DNA of 13,057 nt from an uncultured Lachnoanaerobaculum sp. (lineage in GTDB: Bacteria; Bacillota; Clostridia; Lachnospirales; Lachnospiraceae). Each line of letters opens with the position of its first letter. Within the stretch, counting starts at the first letter, position 1. Positions 1 through 6,408 of this stretch are shown piece after piece. The DNA lies in the NCBI GenBank assembly GCA_937925515.1, contig CALALP010000080.1:1-13057 (forward strand). Direction: 5' to 3'. Made by a program: the position numbers and the translations under genes. The notes under the pieces were generated by a model, which saw nothing but the letters and a program-made list of their open reading frames with translations, did no database searches and was not told where the DNA came from.

Positions 1-17
1 ATATAATTACATGGTTA

Positions 18-54
18 ATGGGGATTTCCTCGCCGACGGCGAGGAAATCCCCAT
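18..54. repeat. GC-rich perfect hairpin, copy A
   Basis: A 17-bp perfect stem (18-34 pairing with 38-54) closes on a GAC triloop. The inner core is TTTCCTCGCC-GAC-GGCGAGGAAA, very GC-rich against the AT-rich surroundings. It sits about 40 bases beyond the stop codon of the metallo-hydrolase gene, so it would lie in that transcript's 3' region. Neither strand has a T-run after the stem, so it is not a standard intrinsic terminator, although so strong a stem could still stop polymerase or protect an mRNA 3' end. A second copy with the same core and loop is at 13016-13050. Confidence 0.85.
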
Positions 55-93
55 ACATTAATTAGTAAGATATGTAATTTTCTGCTTAAAATA

Positions 94-1020
94 CTATTTT
101 ATTATTTGGTCGCCGTCTTTAATAACAAAGTTTTCCTTAACTCCAATCTCTTCCATCCATTTTCTAACTTCGAGAGTAAGCCAAGTTCCACTTCCTACTC
201 CACCACCATTGTCATTGTTATAAAGCCACTCAGGAGCATTCCACATTGCAACAGTAGGCTTAATCATTTCATATACATTTCTATCAACACCATATTGACC
301 ATGATGAGCCATTTGTACATAATCAGCCTTTAATTCCTCAGGAGAAACTTCATTAGTAAGCATTTCTCCTGCCTCTTTTCCCATATCTCCTAGGAATAAA
401 ATTCTCTTATTACCCATTTCCATTCTAAATGCTATTGAACCGTTATTAATTGCATTATGAGTAATTAGATATGGATTATTTAGTATCTTTACAGTAACAT
501 TATCCACTGTAACTATCTCATTCTTTTGAGTAATATGAAGTGTTGCTGAAGGGAGTTTTTCAAATGCTGCAATGGCAGCCGCTACTGTATCTGCTCTATA
601 TGGCTCATTTCTTTGATAAAAGTCCATGTCTGCGAAGTTATAATATATATTCTCTATTATAATTCCGTCAAGCCCCTCATTTATAATAGATGTTAAAGCC
701 CCTACATGGTCTGAATGAGGGTGAGTAATAAACCAAGCTGAAACTTTAGAACCCTTAGATTTTAAAACTTCTTTTAGATGTGGTGCATCTTCCGGAAGTC
801 CTCCGTCTACAACTATAACCTCTCCACCCTTAGTTGTGATAACATAACTCATCATTTGGCTTTGAGTGGTATTTTTAAGCATCATTATTTCTCCACCTGC
901 AAATCTTCCTGCTCCCGGACCTCCACCTGAATCTCCTGTAAGCCCCTCAACTGCAAATGTAGGAACTGAAACTGTAATTATAAATAAAAATGTAAGAATT
1001 AAAACTAAAAACTTTTTCAT
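94..1020 (-). CDS. Secreted metallo-beta-lactamase-fold hydrolase (ComEC C-terminal-like)
   Basis: This 308-residue exported protein has a metallo-beta-lactamase fold. A signal peptide (MKKF start, hydrophobic run at about residues 4-20, likely cleavage after PTFA) directs it out of the cytoplasm. The metal-binding HPHSDH motif is at residues 100-105; further ligands are likely Asp212 in FLGDMG and the His pair at 239-240 in AHHG. This GD...HHG arrangement resembles the ComEC/Rec2 C-terminal hydrolase domain, whose members include DNA- and phosphodiester-cleaving enzymes. The true substrate is unknown. I chose the ATG at 1020 because AGGAG lies 5 bases upstream and the signal peptide follows directly; the GTG at 1035 would place the ribosome site inside the gene. 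It starts 20 bases after the lipoprotein gene and is probably co-transcribed with it. The stop codon is TAG. Confidence 0.85.
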   Translation of the reverse strand: MKKFLVLILTFLFIITVSVPTFAVEGLTGDSGGGPGAGRFAGGEIMMLKNTTQSQMMSYVITTKGGEVIVVDGGLPEDAPHLKEVLKSKGSKVSAWFITHPHSDHVGALTSIINEGLDGIIIENIYYNFADMDFYQRNEPYRADTVAAAIAAFEKLPSATLHITQKNEIVTVDNVTVKILNNPYLITHNAINNGSIAFRMEMGNKRILFLGDMGKEAGEMLTNEVSPEELKADYVQMAHHGQYGVDRNVYEMIKPTVAMWNAPEWLYNNDNGGGVGSGTWLTLEVRKWMEEIGVKENFVIKDGDQIIK

Positions 1021-1040
1021 AGAATCTCCTATCACTAATA

Positions 1041-1565
1041 CTAATTTTGTTGCAGAACAATCTCTATTGGCTGATTTGCCGGTATAGATTGTTTAATAAA
1101 ATAATTTGCCTCGGTTAAAATATCTGATTTTCTATACACCTGTATATTAAGAGCATAGTCTTTCCAAAGCCCACCGAAACTGTCATCACTTGAAACCTCT
1201 ATACTAAATCTTTGCATATTTGTAGAATCATTAAATGCCTTTATATATGCCTTTGCATACGCAATAGCATCATCACTAGTTGCCTCATCTTTCAATGCCC
1301 AAATAAGAGTTATAGTCTTAGAACTATCATCTACAACATAGTCTAAATTATCTCCTAATGGATAATCATTTACATCTAAAATCTCCCTTGCTCCATCCAT
1401 TGCTTGTTCCCAATCAATATCATCAGTAAAAGAAATCGCACCTGAAGGTGGTTCTTTATACTCAGAACTTACAGCCGAGTTGTCAGCTTTTTTCTTGTTA
1501 TTACAACCTGAAAGAGCTAGTACAGCCATAAGTGAAAATAATACTACATTTTTAAATTTTCTCAT
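1041..1565 (-). CDS. Lipoprotein of unknown function
   Basis: A 174-residue lipoprotein. The N-terminus MRKFKN is followed by a short hydrophobic stretch and the lipobox LSGC, with the lipidated cysteine at residue 21, so it should be anchored to the outer face of the membrane. After a charged, lysine-rich linker comes a globular acidic region with several D/S-rich turns and alternating strand-like segments. I do not recognise the family. The ATG at 1565 was chosen because GGAG lies 5 bases upstream and the signal sequence then begins normally; the ATG at 1583 would add six residues encoded across the ribosome site. It is the first gene of a unit with the secreted hydrolase downstream, so the two may act together outside the cell, but that is inference from position only. 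Confidence 0.8.
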   Translation of the reverse strand: MRKFKNVVLFSLMAVLALSGCNNKKKADNSAVSSEYKEPPSGAISFTDDIDWEQAMDGAREILDVNDYPLGDNLDYVVDDSSKTITLIWALKDEATSDDAIAYAKAYIKAFNDSTNMQRFSIEVSSDDSFGGLWKDYALNIQVYRKSDILTEANYFIKQSIPANQPIEIVLQQN

Positions 1566-1632
1566 GTCCTCTCCTATAATCATTTTTTCTTTTAATACAG
1601 ACTAACGCCTGCAAGTTTATCTTAACTTAGCT

Positions 1633-1661
1633 ATTATAATGTATTCCAGGATATTTTTGTA
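1633..1661 (-). promoter_or_regulatory. Candidate promoter for the lipoprotein-hydrolase unit
   Basis: On the minus strand there is a perfect TATAAT -10 box (1633-1638). A weak -35, TACAAA (1656-1661), lies 17 bases upstream. Transcription would start about 60 bases before the lipoprotein ATG. The -10 is strong and well placed; the -35 matches only half the consensus. Confidence 0.45.
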
Positions 1662-1693
1662 GCCCAAAATGCAAATCGTTATAAAAACTTTAG

Positions 1694-1707
1694 ATTTCGT
1701 ACGAAAT
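1694..1707. promoter_or_regulatory. Perfect 14-base palindrome, candidate operator
   Basis: ATTTCGTACGAAAT is a perfect inverted repeat with no spacer. It lies between the divergent lipoprotein and BCCT transporter promoters, upstream of both -35 boxes. A short symmetric site here suits a dimeric regulator, repressing or activating either direction. I do not recognise it as the site of a named regulator, and no regulator gene is adjacent. Confidence 0.4.
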
Positions 1708-1741
1708 AGTTACCATTATAATTATTAGTAAATATTAGGGA

Positions 1742-1770
1742 TTGATTTTTTTTATTAGTAGTGCTATTAT
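1742..1770 (+). promoter_or_regulatory. Candidate extended -10 promoter for the BCCT transporter
   Basis: TTGATT (1742-1747) and TATTAT (1765-1770) are separated by 17 bases, and a TG dinucleotide one base before the -10 (1762-1763) makes it an extended -10 promoter. Transcription would begin near 1777, giving a leader of about 40 bases before the ATG at 1817. This fits better than the isolated TATAAT at 1717-1722, which has no good -35. Confidence 0.5.
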
Positions 1771-1816
1771 GTTCATAAATCACTTAAAAATACTTTTTTT
1801 GAACAAAGGAGAAGAT

Positions 1817-3322
1817 ATGAATATTAAGAGAATTGATTTAACCACAACATTAGTCCCATTTATTATAGTTATAGCATTATGCCTTTTCTTTATGGTTTTT
1901 CCAACAGAATCTTCTGATATACTACATAAAATAAGATTTTTCTTAGGCGACACTTTGGGAAGTTACTATCTTATAATAGGTCTTTTTATGCTTATAACCT
2001 CATTTTATATGGCATTTTCAAAATACGGAAACATTAGACTTGGAAATCTCGATAAACCTGAATTTTCAAACTTTCAATGGGGCAGCATGATGTTTACAGC
2101 AGGTCTTGCCGCTGATATATTGTTTTATTCATTATGTGAATGGATTTTGTATGCAAATGAATCACACATAGAAAATATGGGTGGAATACAGAAATTTGCC
2201 TCAACCTATCCTCTATTTCATTGGGGGCCTATCCCTTGGAGTTTTTATATAACACTTGCAGTTGCCTTTGGCTTTATGTTACATGTGAGAAAAAAGACTA
2301 AACAAAAATATTCTGAGAGCTTAAGACCTCTAATAGGAGATAAAGTTGACGGTGTTATAGGTAAAATCATAGATTTAACAGCTGTATTTGCACTAATTGC
2401 AGGTACTGCAACAACATTTTCACTTGCAACCCCTTTACTTGCCTATTCTATAAGTAAAGTAACTCATATACCACAAAGCAATGCACTTACAATAACTATT
2501 CTTTTAATTGTATGTATTATATATACCCTTTGTGCATACTTCGGTATAAAGGGAGTTTCAAGACTTGCAGCCTCTTGTACTTATCTATTTTTTGCATTAC
2601 TTATATATGTATTCATAGGAGGAGGCGAGGGTAGATATATTATAGAAACAGGTTTGTCAGCAATCGGAACTATGACAAATAACTTTATTTCATTATCAAC
2701 TTGGACAGACCCACTTAGAGATAATTCATTTCCACAAAACTGGACTATTTTTTATTGGGCTTATTGGATGGTTTGGTGCGTTGCAACCCCTTTCTTTATA
2801 GGAAGTATTAGCAGGGGAAGAACTATAAGACAGGTAGTTACAGGAGGTTATGTATTTGGACTGTCAGGAACATTTATGTCATTTATAATACTCGGAAACT
2901 ATGGAATGGCACTCCAAATGAAAGGCAAACTTGATTTATTAAGCATATATACAGCTAGTGGAGATTTGTATAAGACTATTATTTCAACTGTTGAAACACT
3001 TCCACTTGCAAATATAGGTTTAGTCTTACTTGCACTTACTATGATTACATTCTATGCAACTACGTTTGATTCACTTACTTTAGTAGCTTGTGCATATTCT
3101 TATAAAACACTTGGAGTAGATGAAGAACCTGATAAAAAGATTAAATTATTTTGGTCAATAATACTTATATGCTTACCTATTGCCCTTATTTTTTCAGATA
3201 ATTCTATGACTAACTTACAAACTGTTTCTATAATAGCAGCCTTTCCGGTAGGTTTTATTATGGTAATGATAGTTATGAGTTTCTTTAAAGATGCAAGAAG
3301 ATATTTAAGTGAGGGGAAATAA
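1817..3322 (+). CDS. BCCT-family transporter (betaine/carnitine/choline type)
   Basis: A 501-residue membrane protein of the betaine-carnitine-choline transporter family with about 12 hydrophobic segments. Family signatures are clear: HWGPIPWSFY (residues 135-144), the tryptophan-rich substrate box WTIFYWAYWMVW (309-320), and ISRGRTIR (331-338) directly after it. Known members carry quaternary ammonium compounds by Na+ or H+ symport or by exchange. The glycine-rich stretch that is GxGxG-like in many betaine carriers reads TAGLAAD here (about 94-100), and the TSADS-like segment reads TTFDS (415-419), so substrate or coupling ion may differ from BetP or OpuD. I chose the ATG at 1817 because GGAG lies 5 bases upstream; an upstream ATG would add 25 residues encoded through the promoter and ribosome site. 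It is monocistronic, divergent from the lipoprotein unit, and convergent with the broken ATPase gene. Confidence 0.92.
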   Translation: MNIKRIDLTTTLVPFIIVIALCLFFMVFPTESSDILHKIRFFLGDTLGSYYLIIGLFMLITSFYMAFSKYGNIRLGNLDKPEFSNFQWGSMMFTAGLAADILFYSLCEWILYANESHIENMGGIQKFASTYPLFHWGPIPWSFYITLAVAFGFMLHVRKKTKQKYSESLRPLIGDKVDGVIGKIIDLTAVFALIAGTATTFSLATPLLAYSISKVTHIPQSNALTITILLIVCIIYTLCAYFGIKGVSRLAASCTYLFFALLIYVFIGGGEGRYIIETGLSAIGTMTNNFISLSTWTDPLRDNSFPQNWTIFYWAYWMVWCVATPFFIGSISRGRTIRQVVTGGYVFGLSGTFMSFIILGNYGMALQMKGKLDLLSIYTASGDLYKTIISTVETLPLANIGLVLLALTMITFYATTFDSLTLVACAYSYKTLGVDEEPDKKIKLFWSIILICLPIALIFSDNSMTNLQTVSIIAAFPVGFIMVMIVMSFFKDARRYLSEGK

Positions 3323-3334
3323 TTTTTTGTTGTA

Positions 3335-3365
3335 TTGACTTTATTTACTAATAATTTACTATATA
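3335..3365 (+). promoter_or_regulatory. Weak candidate promoter before the 3370-3441 hairpin
   Basis: TTGACT (3335-3340, five of six to consensus) is followed after 19 bases by TATATA (3360-3365). The spacer is longer than ideal. If used, transcription would begin close to 3372, at the foot of the long hairpin, as expected of a small stand-alone RNA. AT-rich sequence produces such matches by chance. Confidence 0.25.
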
Positions 3366-3369
3366 AAAT

Positions 3370-3441
3370 ATAGAAAGAAACTAGTCGTTGCCACCCTAAA
3401 GCTTTATACTAAAGCTGGGCATAGTGTTAGTTTCTTTCTAT
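3370..3441 (+). ncRNA. Long hairpin between convergent genes: terminator or small structured RNA
   Basis: A 14-bp perfect outer stem (3370-3383 with 3428-3441; arm ATAGAAAGAAACTA) encloses an inner hairpin of 7 bp, AGCTTTA-TAC-TAAAGCT (3400-3416), extended by CCC/GGG (3394-3396 with 3417-3419) across a three-base bulge. It lies between the BCCT gene (plus) and the broken ATPase gene (minus). The distal arm on either strand is T-rich (TTTCTTTCTA) but no clean T-run follows, so a bidirectional terminator is possible but unproven. A promoter-like sequence just upstream allows a small RNA of about 70 bases. I recognise no known RNA family; strand and type are tentative. Confidence 0.4.
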
Positions 3442-3493
3442 TATATTAATTAGCTAGTTAATTTGAAATAATTAAATATATCACTTAATATCT

Positions 3494-3530
3494 ACTAAAA
3501 AATAAGTTGCCATGCAAGCTAGTTTTCAAT
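3494..3530. repeat. 37-base direct repeat, copy 1
   Basis: It matches 4875-4911 at 34 of 37 positions, in the same orientation, and the core AAGTTGCCATGCAAGCTA is identical in both. It contains a small TTGC-CAT-GCAA hairpin. It begins 4 bases beyond the stop codon of the ATPase pseudogene, so the two copies bracket that gene and its promoter. Confidence 0.8.
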
Positions 3531-3534
3531 AAAA

Positions 3535-4788
3535 TTATAACTCTAAACTATTATCCTTTAATAAAAAATCAAAAATACTCATGGTTGTAATTCCATATTC
3601 ATCTCTTTTTACATTGATAACATCTTTTACTAAAATAATTTTCTTAAAAGAATCGCCAATGCTTAGCAAAGAGGCTTTCTCCTGTTTTACCTTTTCTTCA
3701 TTTTGCAAACTTAATGCAGATTGTATATAATACCTTTTACTGCCTAAGTTTGCAATAAAGTCCACTTCTAACCTGTAAGTTTCACGTTTTTTAAGTGCTG
3801 TTATTCTTTGTTTTACAACCATACCTACATCAACTTGAAACCCTCTTATTTTAAGTTCATTATAGATAACATTTTCCATTAAATGTGTTTCCTCTATTTG
3901 TCTAAAACCAAGCCTTGCATTTCTAAGACCTACATCTTCAAAATAATACTTAAGAGGTGTTCCAATATACTTTCTTCCCTTTACATCATATCTATTTACT
4001 TCACTTATTATAAAAGCATTTTTTAAATAATCAATATAATTTCTAATGGTATTCAAACTTATATCAGATTTAATAGAGCTTTTGAAAGTATCTAATATTT
4101 TAGTTGGATTTGTTAAAGAACCTATTGATGATGCCAATACATTAATTATATCATTTAATTCTTGCACTTTTTCAACCTTATTTCTTTCTGTAATATCTTT
4201 AATATAGGTTTCTTCAAATAATCTAGTTAAATAATTTATTTTTTGCTCCTCTGTTTGCATAAACTGTACTAACGGTAATCCTCCATAGGTTAAATAATCA
4301 GCCCAAGCCTGATACCTGTCTTTATCTTGGATACCTATAACGTCTTTAAATCTAAGAGGATATACATGTATTTCATCTCCTCTACCACGAAACTCTGTAA
4401 GAATATCATTTGACAAAAATTTTGAATTACTACCGGTTACATAAACATCTACATTTTTCACATGTAATAATGAATTTAAAACTTCTACAAAATCCTCTAG
4501 CATTTGTATCTCGTCTAATAATACATAATACATCTTGTTATCCTTTATGCAAGATTTAATATAATTTAACGCTATTTCAGGCTTTCTATATTCTTTATTT
4601 TCAAGTCTATCAAACTCAAGCATAATTATATGTTCATTATCTGTATGGTTATCAAGTATATATTGCTTAAATAGCTAAAATATTAAATAGGATTTGCCAC
4701 TTCTTCTAATCCCTGTAATTACCTTAATCATTCCGTTATGTAATCTATTTTTTAATTTTTCTATATAATCATCTCGCTTAATTTCCAT
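3535..4788 (-). pseudogene. AAA ATPase with DUF4143 domain, broken by one in-frame TAG
   Basis: Reading from the ATG at 4788, preceded by AGGAGG 4 bases upstream, gives 417 codons with one interruption: a TAG at codon 38 (4675-4677). Everything on both sides is in one frame. Before the stop is the Walker A motif GIRRSGKS (residues 26-33). After it come Walker B VLLDE (Asp92, Glu93), a sensor-like TGSNS, and a C-terminal DUF4143 region with a PD-(D/E)XK-like EVDF...Q pattern (Glu341, Asp343, Gln356). This family of ATPases is common in host-associated anaerobes; its cellular role is poorly known. Restart at the ATG at 4623 would lose the P-loop and has no ribosome site, so a working ATPase is unlikely. 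A single substitution from AAG, GAG or CAG explains the stop. Otherwise the gene looks undecayed, suggesting a recent loss. Confidence 0.85.
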
Positions 4789-4798
4789 TTATCCTCCT

Positions 4799-4841
4799 AA
4801 TAATGAAAACTATGCTGTTAGGCAAGCTAGTTTTCATTATT
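4799..4841. repeat. Inverted repeat (copy 2 of the family) overlapping the ATPase promoter
   Basis: Perfect 14-base arms, AATAATGAAAACTA (4799-4812) and its complement (4828-4841), flank a 15-base centre that can add GCT/AGC pairing (4814-4816 with 4825-4827). The right half, GCAAGCTAGTTTTCA, is shared with the 37-base repeats at 3494 and 4875, so this is a diverged, more symmetric member. It lies just upstream of the ATPase AGGAGG and overlaps the likely -10 box, so it could be an operator or a leader hairpin. Confidence 0.75.
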
Positions 4842-4867
4842 GTATAACAAGACAATATATAAAGCAA
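4839..4867 (-). promoter_or_regulatory. Candidate promoter for the broken ATPase gene
   Basis: On the minus strand TTGCTT (4862-4867) and TACAAT (4839-4844) are 17 bases apart. The -10 matches five of six positions; the -35 matches three. Its -10 overlaps the outer arm of the inverted repeat at 4799-4841, and transcription would begin inside that repeat. Confidence 0.4.
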
Positions 4868-4874
4868 TAGCCAC

Positions 4875-4911
4875 ACTGAAAAACAAGTTGCCATGCAAGC
4901 TAATTTTCAAT
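4875..4911. repeat. 37-base direct repeat, copy 3
   Basis: Partner of 3494-3530 (34 of 37 identical, same orientation). TGAAAA and TTTTCA at its ends can pair, and TTGC-CAT-GCAA forms an inner hairpin. It lies upstream of the ATPase promoter and just before the terminator of the glycan operon. No terminal duplication of target bases is evident around either copy. Confidence 0.8.
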
Positions 4912-4925
4912 ATATTTTCACTTTA

Positions 4926-4961
4926 CAAAAAAGCCAATAACCTTTCTATAAGTTATTGGCT
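4926..4961 (-). terminator. Intrinsic terminator of the glycan operon
   Basis: On the minus strand AGCCAATAAC (4952-4961) pairs perfectly with GTTATTGGCT (4932-4941) around a 10-base loop, followed at once by a run of T (4927-4931). It lies 24 bases beyond the stop of the XRE gene and should end the six-gene operon from the right. Confidence 0.9.
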
Positions 4962-4985
4962 CTTTATATTTAAACTATTTATATA

Positions 4986-5282
4986 TTATTGCATTATTGT
5001 CTTACTAGGAATAAACTCAATTTTTAAAATCATTCCCATTCCATTTGCTAATCTCTGCAAAGTGCGTATAGATGCATTAGTATTTCCTCGTTCTAATTTA
5101 CTTATATCTCCTTGTGCTATTCCTGTACGTTCTGAAAGCTCTTTTTGAGTAATTCCTAATTCTCTTCTTGCATCAATGAGAGCTTGAGTTAGTGCATGTT
5201 CAGGTTGTAGAGCCTCATACTCTCTATAAAATTCATCATCTTTAAGCTGTTCCTTTAAAAAATCATTGAATTTTCTACTCAT
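4986..5282 (-). CDS. HigA-like XRE-family helix-turn-helix protein, no toxin partner seen
   Basis: A 98-residue DNA-binding protein. A helical N-terminal part with LKDDEFYREYEALQPEH (about residues 13-29) leads into an XRE helix-turn-helix, ITQKELSERTGIAQGDISKL (44-63), ending with a short strand-like LKIEF. This layout matches HigA-type antitoxins paired with HigB/RelE-like toxins. No toxin-like gene lies on either side: upstream is the AI-2E-family gene, downstream the operon terminator. It may therefore be an orphan antitoxin or a plain regulator. The ATG at 5282 was chosen because GGAGG sits 5 bases upstream; the start at 5309 would overlap the preceding gene and encode through that site. 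It is the last gene of the operon, 19 bases after the AI-2E gene. Confidence 0.85.
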   Translation of the reverse strand: MSRKFNDFLKEQLKDDEFYREYEALQPEHALTQALIDARRELGITQKELSERTGIAQGDISKLERGNTNASIRTLQRLANGMGMILKIEFIPSKTIMQ

Positions 5283-5301
5283 TCTAGCCTCCTTTTTTAC
5301 C

Positions 5302-6408
5302 TCACCCATTCACTTTCTCCCTGAATAACTGATACCCTGCTGCTACAAGTGGTATAAACACAAGCATTCCCATAACTCCAAATACTCCACTACCTATTAT
5401 AACTGCTGCAAAAATCCATATCCCCGGAAGTCCTATAGAGTCCCCTACAACTCTCGGATAGATAAGTTGGTTTTCAATCTGTTGCAAAACATTTAGATAT
5501 ACTAAGAATAACAACGCCTTTAAAGGAGAATCTGTAAATATCATCACAAAGCCAACTGCCATGCCTATATATGCACCAAATATAGGTATTATAGCAGTTG
5601 CACCTACCACAATCCCTGTCATAAGTGCATAAGGAAATCTAAAAATAAACATTCCCAAGGTGCAAAGAGTTCCCAAAATAACAGCCTCAATACATTGACC
5701 AACTATAAAACTTCTAAAACAATTATTTACTACTCCTAAAACATGGTCTAATTTTGAGATAAACTCAGCCTTTAGAAACTTTCTTTTTACTTTCTCAATT
5801 TGTCTTGAAAGCTTTTCCTTTTCCATAAGAATATAAAATGCAAATACAAAGCCCATAAAAAAGTTTATAGTTGCACCGATAGCCGAATTCAATATACCTA
5901 TTGTGTTGCCTGCACCTCCACCTGCCCATTTAATTATATTCTCTACATTTTTAATTATATTACTTTTATCAATGCTATAATCAGAAAGTATATTTTCTAT
6001 AAATACTGATATTTGTTTTCCCTCAAATGTTTGTAGCCACTTTGTAAACTCATCAAAAAATACAGGAATTTTGTTTATTAATGTAGTTATGGCATATTTC
6101 ATTTGAGGAATAATCATTAAAAGTATCATTACAAGTATAAAGACACAAGTTACAACAGACATAACAAGTGATAATATTCTTTTATACTTACTTAAAAATG
6201 TAATTTTATTTAAAAACTTCTCCTCATAAAATGAAAGTAAAATATTGAGTATATAGGCTATTACACAACCTATAATAAGTGGTGTACTTACTGATAGAAT
6301 CTTAAAAAAATTTGATATAACTGTATTCCAGTATTTAATAACAAGTATAAATATAAAGACCACCAAAATATAAGGTAAGACTCTCATTATTTTACATCTA
6401 AAGCTCAT
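5302..6408 (-). CDS. AI-2E-family (PF01594-type) membrane protein
   Basis: A 368-residue polytopic membrane protein with about eight hydrophobic segments. Two strong ones lie near the start, followed by a long soluble stretch with amphipathic helices (about residues 100-150). Near the C-terminus is the family hallmark region PRVVGDSIGLPGIW...FGVMGMLVFIPLVA. Family members have been linked to autoinducer-2 export and to Na+/H+ antiport, but most are untested and I assign no substrate. Its ATG overlaps the TGA of the large glycosyltransferase gene (ATGA, 4 bases), and GGAGG lies 7 bases upstream inside that gene. The two are therefore probably translationally coupled, which hints at, but does not show, a role in surface glycan production. 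Confidence 0.88.
   Translation of the reverse strand: MSFRCKIMRVLPYILVVFIFILVIKYWNTVISNFFKILSVSTPLIIGCVIAYILNILLSFYEEKFLNKITFLSKYKRILSLVMSVVTCVFILVMILLMIIPQMKYAITTLINKIPVFFDEFTKWLQTFEGKQISVFIENILSDYSIDKSNIIKNVENIIKWAGGGAGNTIGILNSAIGATINFFMGFVFAFYILMEKEKLSRQIEKVKRKFLKAEFISKLDHVLGVVNNCFRSFIVGQCIEAVILGTLCTLGMFIFRFPYALMTGIVVGATAIIPIFGAYIGMAVGFVMIFTDSPLKALLFLVYLNVLQQIENQLIYPRVVGDSIGLPGIWIFAAVIIGSGVFGVMGMLVFIPLVAAGYQLFREKVNG

Noticed and set aside
18..54. The GC-rich hairpin as a standard intrinsic terminator of the hydrolase gene.
   Set aside because: No T-run follows the stem on the minus strand (ATTAACC follows). It may affect transcript ends but does not meet the usual pattern; the same holds for the copy at 13016-13050.
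1717..1722. TATAAT as the -10 box of the BCCT transporter promoter.
   Set aside because: No reasonable -35 lies 16-18 bases upstream, whereas 1742-1770 has a 17-base spacer and an extended -10.
3535..4623. A complete 362-residue ATPase starting at the ATG at 4623.
   Set aside because: It would lack Walker A and has no ribosome site. The upstream in-frame sequence from 4788 supplies both, with a single TAG between.
4675..4677. TAG recoded as an amino acid in this organism.
   Set aside because: TAG ends the hydrolase gene at 94-96, where reading through would only add a short tail up to TAA. No other in-frame TAG is seen in a gene of this window.
3494..4911. The three related repeats as a CRISPR array.
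   Set aside because: Spacing is irregular (more than 1 kb and then about 35 bases), a whole gene lies between copies, the copies differ, and there are no cas genes.
4840..5148. Plus-strand open frame of about 100 codons; likewise 106-333, 866-1087, 8475-8693, 9685-9873, 10375-10575 and 11225-11422.
   Set aside because: All lie opposite well-supported minus-strand genes or the terminator and repeats, have no convincing ribosome site, and encode no recognisable motif.
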